Origin: Palsa-872 sp036495195
Lineage (GTDB): Bacteria; Chloroflexota; Dormibacteria; Dormibacterales; Dormibacteraceae
DNA: 9,683 nucleotides
Reading direction: 5' to 3'
Assembly (NCBI GenBank): GCA_036495195.1
Contig: DASXNH010000144.1
Location: forward strand, 1 to 9,683
Positions 1 through 6,653 of the stretch are shown here, one piece after another. Made by a program: the position numbers and the translations under genes. Position 1 is the stretch's first letter; the number at the start of each line of letters is the position of its first letter. The notes beneath the pieces were generated by a model, which was not told the origin of the DNA, made no database searches, and worked only from the letters and a program-made list of their open reading frames with translations.

Positions 1-473
1 AGCCCCGCAGCATCGCCCGTCCCCCACACCGTGCGCTCCGGGTTCGTGGGCATCAGCTTGCGGTGACGGTTCAGGATCTCGCCATCCCGTCCGACCAGGA
101 CGACCGAGTTGTAGAGGGTGCCACGGCTGAACTCGCTGTCACGCTCGTGAATGCCGATCGAAACGGTCAGCTTCAACCGCCGCGCGGCCGACTGGATCGG
201 CTTCAGCTGGCCGGCCCTCAGGTCGACAGAGTTCTCGAGCAATCGCCTGTGCATTTCGCCACTGAGGTCGTAGTCATCTCCCGGGCGGAGGCGCCATACC
301 CACTCGGGGTAGCCGGGCACCCACGTTTCAGGAAACGAGACGAGCTTCGCCCCGCCGGCGGCCGCCTCCTCCAGCAGCTCCACCCCTCGCGCGAGCGTCT
401 TCGGACGGTTGAGGGCTACTGGCGGATGCTGGACGACCGCGACGCGGTAAGGGCTCGTGGCTTTTTTTGGCAT
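1..473 (-). CDS. Nitrilase (carbon-nitrogen hydrolase superfamily), 3' end outside window
   Basis: The gene reads leftward from an ATG at 471-473 and runs off the window, leaving the first 157 residues. Two of the three nitrilase-superfamily catalytic residues are visible: Glu49 in the FPETW motif and Lys139 in HRKLMPT. The catalytic Cys would lie beyond base 1. The run HRKLMPTNPERTVWGTGD is typical of true nitrilases (nitrile to carboxylate plus ammonia) and cyanide hydratases rather than amidases or ureidopropionases, so nitrilase is preferred. The substrate cannot be told. It begins 33 nt after the stop of the HMG-CoA lyase gene on the same strand, suggesting co-transcription. No clear Shine-Dalgarno precedes the ATG; an ATG 8 nt upstream is out of frame. 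It is presumably cytoplasmic, since no signal peptide is seen. Confidence 0.85.
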   Translation of the reverse strand, partial: MPKKATSPYRVAVVQHPPVALNRPKTLARGVELLEEAAAGGAKLVSFPETWVPGYPEWVWRLRPGDDYDLSGEMHRRLLENSVDLRAGQLKPIQSAARRLKLTVSIGIHERDSEFSRGTLYNSVVLVGRDGEILNRHRKLMPTNPERTVWGTGDAAG

Positions 474-506
474 GGAGCCATGGTGCAACGTGGCCGTGCC
501 CCGTGC

Positions 507-1391
507 CTAGCGGTTTGTGGGAAAGTCGCCCGCCCGCGCGACCATGCCCGGCAGCTCCTTACCCAGTCGCTCACCCAGCCACCGCGAGTGGGCGATCAGC
601 GCATCGAGGTCGATCCCGGTGTCCACACCGAGCCCACGCAACAGATAGACGAGGTCCTCGGTGGCGATGTTGCCTGTCGCCTTGGGCGCGAACGGGCACC
701 CACCTGCGCCACCCACCGAAGCATCAAGCGAAACCACCCCTTCGTCGAGGGCGGCCATCGCGTTCACATATCCCGTGTTGCGAGTGTTGTGAAAGTGAGC
801 GCCCACCGTCGCCCCCAGGCGCTGAGCGCCACCCACCAGCTCCTTCACCTGCGACGGCACCCCGACACCGATGGTGTCGGCAAGGCAGATCTCGTCAGCG
901 GGAGCCGCCATCAATCGCTCGACGATTCCCAACACTCGCTCTGCCGGCACAGGACCTTCGAACGGGCAGCCGAACGCGACGCTGATGGTCACCGTGATGG
1001 GAACGCGATCAGCACGGGCCCTGCGCACTAGCGCCAGCGCCGTCTCGACGCCCTCGTCGGTACTCGCGTTCTGGTTGCGACGCCCAAATGTATCGGTGGC
1101 AGCAAGCGCGTAATGCACCTCGTCGACGCGCGCGACCAGCGCTCGCTCGTAGCCCTTCTGGTTGAGGACCAGGCCCGCGTACGTCGTGCCGGCACGCCGG
1201 TGCAGCGCCGCCATCACCTCCTCCGCCCCCGCCATCTGCGGCACCAGCTTGGGGTTGACGAAGCTCGCGGCCTCGATTCGCTTCAGGCCGGCGGCGGCCA
1301 GCCTGTCGCACAGGTCAGCGCGGACTTTCGGCTCGAGTATTCGGTCCTCGTTCTGCAGCCCATCGCGAGGGCCCACATCGCAGATCAGCAC
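507..1391 (-). CDS. mvaB: Hydroxymethylglutaryl-CoA lyase
   Basis: This 294-residue protein matches HMG-CoA lyase, which cleaves 3-hydroxy-3-methylglutaryl-CoA to acetoacetate and acetyl-CoA, the last step of leucine degradation. The N-terminal DVGPRDGLQNE (residues 5-15) supplies the catalytic Arg9 and metal-binding Asp10. FVNPKLVPQMA follows at about 44-54, AFGCPFEG at 139-146, and the metal-binding His199/His201 in HFHNT. GGCPFAPKATGN (230-241) contains Cys232, equivalent to the active-site loop cysteine, and Asn241. The start is GTG at 1391; the frame is open a little further up to a TGA at 1424-1422 but holds no other start codon, and the family's N-terminus fits here. It lies 33 nt downstream of the phosphoesterase gene and 33 nt upstream of the nitrilase gene. 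Homocitrate synthase-type enzymes share the fold, but the GGCPFAP loop favours HMG-CoA lyase. Confidence 0.92.
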   Translation of the reverse strand: MLICDVGPRDGLQNEDRILEPKVRADLCDRLAAAGLKRIEAASFVNPKLVPQMAGAEEVMAALHRRAGTTYAGLVLNQKGYERALVARVDEVHYALAATDTFGRRNQNASTDEGVETALALVRRARADRVPITVTISVAFGCPFEGPVPAERVLGIVERLMAAPADEICLADTIGVGVPSQVKELVGGAQRLGATVGAHFHNTRNTGYVNAMAALDEGVVSLDASVGGAGGCPFAPKATGNIATEDLVYLLRGLGVDTGIDLDALIAHSRWLGERLGKELPGMVARAGDFPTNR

Positions 1392-1424
1392 GAGGTAAAG
1401 GTACGGGTTAGCTGTGGCTCGTCA

Positions 1425-2258
1425 TCAGCCGGCCAGCAAATCCTTCATCGCCGTCGCCCCCGCCGCATCGCCAAGCCTGCCGACGCCCATCAAGTCCTCG
1501 ATCGTCGCCAGCAGCGAATAGTGGTTGTAAGGCTGGTTGCTCACCAGGTGGCTCAATCCCGGCGCCACCACGAGCGTTAGAACGCGGTTGTCCGCGCTGC
1601 CGTCGTCTTCGTCCCAGGTTATGAAAAGGACGCCGTTGCTCTTCCAAGCAGCGGACTGCGTGATCACGCCGACCGTGCTCCGCAACCAGTCATCCGCCAC
1701 GGAGAGGTCGCAGCTGTGAGCGTTGTGGCAGTCGTCCGGGCTGATCCATGAGAATACCGGCGCGCCCTGCTTCAGGTCTGTGGTGAGCGCCGTGAACGGA
1801 ACGACGTTGGATGGGCATTTCCCGCCGTAGAAGACAAACGGATTGTGGCCTGGGTCGTACGGAAATGGGCTGTCCAGGCAACCCTTGTCTGTCAGGCCCT
1901 CCATGTACGCGCGCCAGGTGACTCCCGCCGACGTCAGCTGGTCCCCGAGATCGGTCTGCGGGAGCACGTGGTAGCTGTCGTCGGTGACACCCCAAGTCTG
2001 GCCCGACGTCAGCGCCAGATAGTTGGGGACGCTCGGGTGAGCGATCGCCGAATAGTTGCCCGCGACACGATAGGTTGACGCCAGATCGGCGATGAAAGGC
2101 GCCGCCGCCGCCGCCTGCGCCGAGTGGTTCTCCAACACGATGAGAAACACATGTCTGGGCGATTGCGGCTGGCTGCGGCCTGGACCGCAGGGTGCCAGCG
2201 CCACGGCCGCGACCAGGAGCAGGCTCCCAGCGTGAAGACGGTATTTGATCGCACCCAA
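1425..2258 (-). CDS. Secreted phosphoesterase family protein (acid phosphatase/phospholipase C-like)
   Basis: This is a 277-residue exported hydrolase of the phosphoesterase family (phospholipase C/acid phosphatase type, alkaline-phosphatase fold). Residues 1-30 look like a signal peptide: a basic start, hydrophobic core LLLVAAVALA, then a polar region. Cys24 is preceded by Pro, so it is a poor lipobox. Family motifs follow in order: ENH at 43-45, HPSVPNYLALTSG at 74-86, the YMEG segment near 118-121, SPDDCHNAHSC at 173-183, TWDEDDG at 214-220 and PYNHYSLLATIEDLMG near 243-258. The acidic and His residues are the probable metal ligands. The start is taken as TTG at 2258, because TAA closes the frame three codons upstream; an AAGG sits about 4 nt before it. 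It is the first gene of the apparent leftward operon and diverges from the small DUF1059-like gene. The natural substrate is unknown. Confidence 0.85.
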   Translation of the reverse strand: MGAIKYRLHAGSLLLVAAVALAPCGPGRSQPQSPRHVFLIVLENHSAQAAAAAPFIADLASTYRVAGNYSAIAHPSVPNYLALTSGQTWGVTDDSYHVLPQTDLGDQLTSAGVTWRAYMEGLTDKGCLDSPFPYDPGHNPFVFYGGKCPSNVVPFTALTTDLKQGAPVFSWISPDDCHNAHSCDLSVADDWLRSTVGVITQSAAWKSNGVLFITWDEDDGSADNRVLTLVVAPGLSHLVSNQPYNHYSLLATIEDLMGVGRLGDAAGATAMKDLLAG

Positions 2259-2308
2259 TACGCCTTATCCTGCGCGCAGTGAGCAGAACCGGGCCGACAA
2301 AGGAGCTG

Positions 2309-2446
2309 GTGGTTCGATGCGAATGCGGATTCGAGGTTCGGGGGAGGCCAGACCAGATCGTCCCGGCGCTCCAAAAGCACGCCGGCGAGTCGCACAACAT
2401 GAAGGTCACCCGCGAGCAGGTGCTGGCAAGGGCAGAACCCGTCTGA
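2309..2446 (+). CDS. Small DUF1059-like protein with CxC and HxxxxH motif
   Basis: A 45-residue ORF starting at GTG 2309. It carries RCECGFEVRG (Cys4, Cys6), a helix-like segment, and HAGESH (His24, His29), then a short helix ending EQVLARAEPV. The Cys/His layout resembles the DUF1059 family of tiny proteins; the function is unknown and metal binding is only inferred. A strong AAAGGAG lies at 2299-2305, only 3 nt before GTG, which is close but usable. The same Shine-Dalgarno is 11 nt from ATG 2317 in another frame, but that frame gives an Arg/Pro/Gly-rich peptide that looks like a shadow. It diverges from the phosphoesterase gene, and TTGATC (2245) with TATCCT (2266) is a weak promoter candidate with a 15-nt spacer. 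Confidence 0.7.
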   Translation: MVRCECGFEVRGRPDQIVPALQKHAGESHNMKVTREQVLARAEPV

Positions 2447-2514
2447 CTCGGCCGCCGGCAACCACACGCTGGGCGGTCGAAGGCCCAGTCCAGGCCGAAG
2501 TTTTCGTCCTCAGA

Positions 2515-2943
2515 ATGCGAGCAGGCCGCCCCGAGCTCGCCGGCCCGTGCGGCCCTGATCCCTGGTACATCGAGGTCGCTGCCGAGGACGACCCGGTGGA
2601 GGTCGTGAGCCGGCTGTCACGCAACCTGATGGGTGACCCGGTGCTCGTGCACTCGACCTCCTGGCGCCGCGCGAGGGGCGCAGTGATACTCAGCTTCGTG
2701 GTGGTCAACTCGGACGCTCAGGCGCCCCAGCTCGTGGGTGTGCCGATCTCGAGGGCGGAGCTGGCGCGTTCGGGCGCGACCAGCGCGTCGAAGTCGATCG
2801 CGGCGGCCCAGGTGCTGGAGCACGGGCTCCGCCATCTGGCCTGGCTGTCCAGGGAAGACCAGGTCGTGATGGCTACCCTCAGCGACGAGTGGAAACGTGC
2901 ACTGGCGGACTACGTGCCCGAGCCTTTTCGAAATCTGGTGTAG
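2515..2943 (+). CDS. Conserved-looking protein of unknown function
   Basis: I do not recognise the family with confidence. From ATG 2515 the protein is 142 residues. It has a Trp-Tyr motif (GPDPWYIEVA), a region LMGDPVLVHSTSWRR, a hydrophobic strand GAVILSFVVV, and an amphipathic helical C-terminus rich in Ala, Leu and His. It looks like a small soluble alpha/beta protein with no signal peptide or membrane helix. The start is uncertain. Residues AEVFVLR just upstream of the ATG look like a genuine first beta strand (codons from about 2491), but no ATG, GTG or TTG exists in this frame between 2320 and 2515. Starting at ATG 2317 would force the N-terminus to overlap the DUF1059-like gene out of frame. 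It probably shares a transcript with that gene. Confidence 0.6.
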   Translation: MRAGRPELAGPCGPDPWYIEVAAEDDPVEVVSRLSRNLMGDPVLVHSTSWRRARGAVILSFVVVNSDAQAPQLVGVPISRAELARSGATSASKSIAAAQVLEHGLRHLAWLSREDQVVMATLSDEWKRALADYVPEPFRNLV

Positions 2944-2988
2944 TGGGCTGCGGAGCATTGAGTAGGCCCGGGAGATGAGGCGTTGTAG

Positions 2989-3195
2989 AAGCGAGGCCAA
3001 CTCGAAAGAGAAGGCCTCACTTCTTTCGTAGGGCAGCCAGCTTCTTTCAAATGGTCTCCGACAAGGACGACGCTAGGCTTCCGGCCGCCGTCCTCGATCC
3101 TGCGATTGCCCGACGACGAGGCGCGTCGCGAGGGGATGGACGGCGTGATCGGCGACCTCAAGGTCGCAGCGCGCCCACCAGCGCTAACGGCTTAG
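2989..3195 (+). pseudogene. Possible 3' remnant of a protein gene in a convergent gap
   Basis: The 248-bp gap between two convergent genes holds a reading frame open from just after a TAG at 2986-2988 to a TAG at 3193-3195. It contains no ATG or GTG in its first two-thirds. The conceptual peptide reads smoothly, with segments such as EREGLTSFVGQPASF, SPTRTTLGFRPP and LRLPDDEARREGMDG, and about 23 of 25 codons from 3106 to 3180 end in G or C, like the genes around it. That suggests the tail of a gene whose 5' part was lost. I cannot name the family. The 3' end overlaps the last codon of the lipoprotein gene on the opposite strand. An imperfect hairpin (3003-3028, arms CGAAA/TTTCG and GAAG/CTTC) lies inside it and has no T-run. 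Chance openness in high-GC DNA is the alternative. Confidence 0.3.
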
Positions 3196-4208
3196 GCGCG
3201 GCCGGGGTTGGTCGGCGTTGCCGTCACTATCGCGGCGTTGGCCTGCTGGCCGTTGACCGAGCTGATGGTGCAGGAGACTGTCGTCGTTGCGTTGTAGCCC
3301 ACGTCCGGCACGACCTGCGCCTGGCAGCCGCCAACTGTCGCCTTGGTCGCCGAGTCGGTCATCGTGAACGCGATGGTTGACTTCGCCTGCGCGCCGAGCT
3401 TGCCGCCGAGGTTCTTGACCACCGCCGAGACGACGCAGGTCGCGCCGCACCGTGAGGTATCAACCGACACCACCGTGTAGATCGGCGGAAGCGTCGAGAG
3501 GTTGGAGAAGTCGATCACGTCGCTGGGCTTGGCGATCTTGAAGTCCGTGTCGAAGTTGCCGTATTTGAAATCGGCAGCACTCACGCCGTCGATCTTGGCT
3601 CCGGTCTTGAAGCGCACGTGAAGCAGCCGATGAGGAGCGGTGGCGGCGATGAAGACGTCCGCCCTGACTCCCGAGAGGTTGACCGCCTCAATCCCGTCGA
3701 TCACGACATGGTCGGTTCTGTTGGTAACCGCGGTGCCGAGGAAGGCCGCCCGGAAGGCCGCCCCATCGGTCAGGTCGGGAAGCTGAGGCACGTGTCCGGC
3801 CGAACCTTTCCACCATGCGTTGCCAGCGGCTTTGACCAGGTTGCGAGACGCGGTATCGGTGCCCATGTGATCGGACAGATACTGGTTGCCGCGAAAGTAG
3901 GCTTCGGTCGCGATGACCCCGGCCGGATCGAGGAAGAGGATCGCCTCGAGCTTCAGGCCCGGGTGACTCACGATCAGGTGCTGGGTACCCGAGCGAACCA
4001 CTTGCATGTCGATCGTCCAGTCGTCCGCGGACTCGGTGTACGTCCCTGTGATCTCGAAGGTTTTCGCCCCAGCGAGGGAGTCTGCGGCTCCGTTTTCCAG
4101 GGCTCTTGTCGACGGCTGGCCGAGGTCAAACGGCGCCTGGCACGATGAGAGGGAGGCGACGAACGTCGCTGCCGCCAAAACGGTCAACGCCCGGCGCGTC
4201 GCGCTCAT
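3192..4208 (-). CDS. Secreted lipoprotein, LppX/LprG-like core plus C-terminal cysteine-containing domain
   Basis: The mature start is clear: from ATG 4208 the protein begins MSATRRALTV, a hydrophobic stretch to residue 20, then the lipobox LSSC with Cys23 as the lipidated residue. A longer in-frame ORF to 4301 exists but would bury the signal peptide and overlap the divergent gene, so it is rejected. Residues about 35-235 have repeated beta-strand patterns (SLAGAKTFEITGTYT, DMQVVRSG, FRGNQYLSD, HRLLHVRFKTGAKIDG) reminiscent of the LppX/LprG or LolA-like lipid-binding lipoproteins; this is pattern-based inference. Residues about 240-338 form a second beta-rich domain with four cysteines (254, 258, 295, 313) that could form two disulphides. 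It is divergent from the RnfD-like gene across 65 bp. No Shine-Dalgarno is seen, and TAGATT at 4219-4214 would give a nearly leaderless transcript. Confidence 0.82.
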   Translation of the reverse strand: MSATRRALTVLAAATFVASLSSCQAPFDLGQPSTRALENGAADSLAGAKTFEITGTYTESADDWTIDMQVVRSGTQHLIVSHPGLKLEAILFLDPAGVIATEAYFRGNQYLSDHMGTDTASRNLVKAAGNAWWKGSAGHVPQLPDLTDGAAFRAAFLGTAVTNRTDHVVIDGIEAVNLSGVRADVFIAATAPHRLLHVRFKTGAKIDGVSAADFKYGNFDTDFKIAKPSDVIDFSNLSTLPPIYTVVSVDTSRCGATCVVSAVVKNLGGKLGAQAKSTIAFTMTDSATKATVGGCQAQVVPDVGYNATTTVSCTISSVNGQQANAAIVTATPTNPGRA

Positions 4209-4239
4209 TGACGAATCTATGGTTGGCACCCTCGGTCCT

Positions 4240-4267
4240 GTAACGGCCCGGATACTATTCCCGTTAC
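4240..4267. promoter_or_regulatory. Perfect 7-bp inverted repeat in divergent promoter region, candidate operator
   Basis: GTAACGG at 4240-4246 and CCGTTAC at 4261-4267 are exact reverse complements separated by 14 bp, so the arm centres are 21 bp apart, two helical turns. A -10-like TACTAT (4253-4258) for the rightward gene lies between the arms, and the left arm sits about where a -35 for the leftward lipoprotein gene would fall. The placement fits a dimeric regulator controlling both genes. The regulator is unknown. Confidence 0.45.
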
Positions 4268-4273
4268 CACACC

Positions 4274-6052
4274 GTGGCGAGTTCCGAAGCAGCGCCTCCA
4301 CAAGGGCTGACCGTTCCCGTCGATTCCCGACGCGGGCCGCCCCGCGCCGGCAAAGGTCGAACCGTCCGCCTTGGCGGCCGGGAATACCCGGTTATCCTCC
4401 CCAGCCTCCGCGACCCACGCCTTCACGTGGCAACGGTGCTGCTGACCCTCCAGGCTCTGGGTCAGACCGTTCTCGGGTTCCGGCTCTCGATCGCCCAGAT
4501 CCTCATCTGCCTGGCGACCGGCGCCCTGATCGAGTTCTTGGTCGTGTTCTTCAAAGACCACGCCATCATCTGGCCGGCCAGCGGGCTGCTCACCGGCAAC
4601 AGCACCGCCTTCATCCTCCGCGTTCCCGGCACCCTGCACGGCCAGTGGTGGAGCACACACGGCATCGAGATCTTCGTCGGCGTGGTGGCCCTCGGCATGG
4701 CGACCAAATATCTGATCCGATGGAAAGGCCGGCACATCTTCAACCCCTCCAACGTCGCGCTGGTTCTGGCGTTCGTCATCCTGGGCGTCCAGCACACCGA
4801 ACCGCTGGACCTTTGGTGGATACCCATGGGCCTGTGGATGGTGGTGACCTACGTGATCCTCGTCGGCGGAGGCCTGCTGATCGCGTGGGAGCTGAAGATG
4901 CTCGGCCTGGTGTTCGGCTTCATGATCGCGTTTGCAGCATTTCTGGCGATTGCCCTGTCGCAGGCTCCGGACCACTGCATGGTCGCCAGCTGGCGCGTCA
5001 CGCCCATGTGCGGCAGCGATCTGTGGCAGGTTCTGGTCACCTCGCCCGAGGTTCTAATCTTCGCCCTGTTCATGATCCCGGACCCCAGGACAGTGCCGGA
5101 CGGCCCGGTGGCGAGGGTGGTGTTCGGCGTCGTCGTCGCCATGCTGGCCGTGCTGCTGATCGGCCCCACCACCCTCGAGTTCTGGACCAAGACCGCGATC
5201 CTGGCCAGCCTCGTCCTCGCTTGCGCTCTGCGGTTTGCGCTCGTCGCCTTCCTGGCGCCGTTCGTGGCCGAGGGAGGCGGCCTGCGATGGATGCTCGGAG
5301 GGTTCAGGTGGCAGGTGCCGGCGGTCCTGGCCGCCGCACTGCTGTGCCTCGGGGCTCTCCCGGTGGCGGCGGACATCTCGACCACCATGCCGACGCCGTT
5401 CGCGGAGCTCCCTGACGGCTCGACACCGAAGGTCACCCTCACTGTGGGCAGCGGGCCGGCAACGGCAGAATGGATCGCCACGACCGCCAGCGCCGGCTTG
5501 CCTCCTCCGGGGGGCACCACAGCCGGCTCTGCGTCGTCGCGCGTCTGGTTGCTGCCGGCCTATCCGACCATGACCGTGGCGGCCAATGTTCATGACTTCG
5601 ACCCGAACTTGACTTCGAAGAGCGTCAATCGGCTGGCTCACGACATCGTGCTCGACCTGATCATTGAGTCCGAGGCGCGTCGCTCGCATGACCTGAAGCT
5701 GGCACAAAGCGGCGCCTCAGACGACGCCCTGACGGAATTCACAGATGTGCTCAAGCAGGACATCGCGGCCAAGAAGTTCGTCCAGAAGACCTACACGTTC
5801 GACCAGCTAAGCCTGCAGCTTTACCTGCCGAAGTTCGCGACTCAGGCCTCGCGGCTGGAGGGCATCTATATACACGGGACGGCGACTCTCACGACGAGGG
5901 ACGCATCAGGCAACGTGCTCTCGCGAACCACCTCGACGTACTCCAAGACATGGGGGTTGGGCGGCTCCCCACAGGACATCACCGGCGACCCGAGCGCCGC
6001 CACCAACCAGGTGATCTCAATCGATTACACGGGTCTGGCTCCGGCTCCCTAG
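4274..6052 (+). CDS. Polytopic RnfD/NqrB-like (UnbU-like) membrane protein with exported C-terminal domain
   Basis: The 592-residue protein starts at GTG 4274. Residues 1-48 are polar. From residue 50 to about 366 there are roughly ten hydrophobic segments (about 50-68, 72-93, 131-148, 160-173, 183-205, 209-228, 253-269, 279-297, 307-328, 347-366). Motifs RDPRLH (46-51), GRHIFNPSN (152-160) and MIPDPRTVP (267-275) resemble the RnfD/NqrB fold and the UnbU proteins named from enediyne clusters. RnfD/NqrB are flavin-bearing subunits of Na+/H+-coupled electron-transfer complexes, but no other Rnf subunit is in the window, so electron transfer is only a possibility. The last 225 residues are soluble, beta-rich and probably outside the membrane. 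The divergent lipoprotein may be a partner. The gene ends 10 bp from the convergent AhpD-like gene, and there is no Shine-Dalgarno. Confidence 0.8.
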   Translation: MASSEAAPPQGLTVPVDSRRGPPRAGKGRTVRLGGREYPVILPSLRDPRLHVATVLLTLQALGQTVLGFRLSIAQILICLATGALIEFLVVFFKDHAIIWPASGLLTGNSTAFILRVPGTLHGQWWSTHGIEIFVGVVALGMATKYLIRWKGRHIFNPSNVALVLAFVILGVQHTEPLDLWWIPMGLWMVVTYVILVGGGLLIAWELKMLGLVFGFMIAFAAFLAIALSQAPDHCMVASWRVTPMCGSDLWQVLVTSPEVLIFALFMIPDPRTVPDGPVARVVFGVVVAMLAVLLIGPTTLEFWTKTAILASLVLACALRFALVAFLAPFVAEGGGLRWMLGGFRWQVPAVLAAALLCLGALPVAADISTTMPTPFAELPDGSTPKVTLTVGSGPATAEWIATTASAGLPPPGGTTAGSASSRVWLLPAYPTMTVAANVHDFDPNLTSKSVNRLAHDIVLDLIIESEARRSHDLKLAQSGASDDALTEFTDVLKQDIAAKKFVQKTYTFDQLSLQLYLPKFATQASRLEGIYIHGTATLTTRDASGNVLSRTTSTYSKTWGLGGSPQDITGDPSAATNQVISIDYTGLAPAP

Positions 6053-6062
6053 CGAGCGGCGC

Positions 6063-6653
6063 CTATTTGTCGTCCCGGGTGACGGCGCGGGGGACGCCCG
6101 CTGGTTCGTAAACCGCCGGCGGCTCGATACCGAACGTGTCGGCGAGCCGAACGAACAGGCTGAACAATGCGGCCACGTATGCGGCCTCCGCTATCTGCTC
6201 GTCGGTCCAGCCTACGTCGCGCAGCCGCTGCACCTGCTCATCTGTGACGCGATAGGCAGCCTTGGAGATGGTGCCCACGAATTCCAGGAGCAGTCGTTGT
6301 GGTGGGTCCAGATTGGCGGCATCGAGATCACCATCCCGTAGCGCATCCGCCACCCCCTCGAACTCTTTGCCCTGCAACTGCAGGAACCACGTGTGGGAGC
6401 TTAGTCAATACCTGCAGCGGTTCAGCGCCGAGACGTACGAGGCGATCATCTCGTGCTGCGCGCGCGTGAGCGCGCCATCGCTGAAGTGCATGCGGGACGC
6501 TGCCTGGATGGCGGCCAGAAAATCCGGTCGGAGGCTCATCGTCTGGAGGATCGGCGCCACGATGCCGACCGGGCTCACTGCCTTGGCCTGCGCGTACACC
6601 TCAGCCAGGATGCCCGTCGCGTCCGACTCCGCGACCATCTTGATTCGGGCCAC
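6063..6653 (-). CDS. AhpD-like/carboxymuconolactone decarboxylase-family protein, probable selenoprotein (in-frame TGA = Sec83)
   Basis: Reading from GTG 6653, residues 1-82 end at a TGA (6407-6405), and the same frame then continues open to a TAG at 6065-6063. Decoding TGA as an amino acid gives 196 residues, a normal length for the peroxidase-related AhpD/CMD family. The active site becomes Glu68-x11-Cys80-x2-X83-x3-His87, exactly the AhpD signature (Glu118, Cys130, Cys133, His137 in M. tuberculosis AhpD), with TGA on the second, reactive cysteine. Downstream residues (DPPQRLLLEFVGTISK, VGWTDEQIAEAAYVAALFSLF) are family-like with no sign of decay, and no frameshift is needed. A Cys-to-stop point mutation in a pseudogene is the alternative. 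AhpD-like proteins reduce peroxides through a dithiol; a CxxSec centre would be a more reactive version. An AT-rich AATAAT lies at 6662-6657 without a Shine-Dalgarno. Not co-directional with a neighbour, so probably monocistronic. Confidence 0.78.
6371..6384 (-). promoter_or_regulatory. Candidate bacterial SECIS stem-loop
   Basis: On the mRNA strand a perfect 5-bp stem CCUGC/GCAGG encloses the loop AGUU, starting 20 nt after the TGA, with the loop 25 nt after it. Bacterial SECIS elements sit just downstream of the UGA inside the coding region, with a short stem and a G near the start of the apical loop; both conditions hold here. The lower stem is poor and the element is small, so this is suggestive only. 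Confidence 0.45.

Noticed and set aside
63..1031. Long plus-strand open frame across the nitrilase and HMG-CoA lyase genes.
   Set aside because: Antisense shadow, Arg/His/Gln-rich; the minus-strand frames match known enzyme families.
3003..3028. Imperfect hairpin CGAAA-GAAG/CTTC-TTTCG between convergent genes, a possible terminator.
   Set aside because: AT-rich stem with a bulge and no T-run on either strand; too weak to call.
4006..5415. A 469-codon plus-strand frame overlapping the lipoprotein and RnfD-like genes.
   Set aside because: Extremely Arg/Pro/Gly-rich out-of-frame translation of a real membrane-protein gene.
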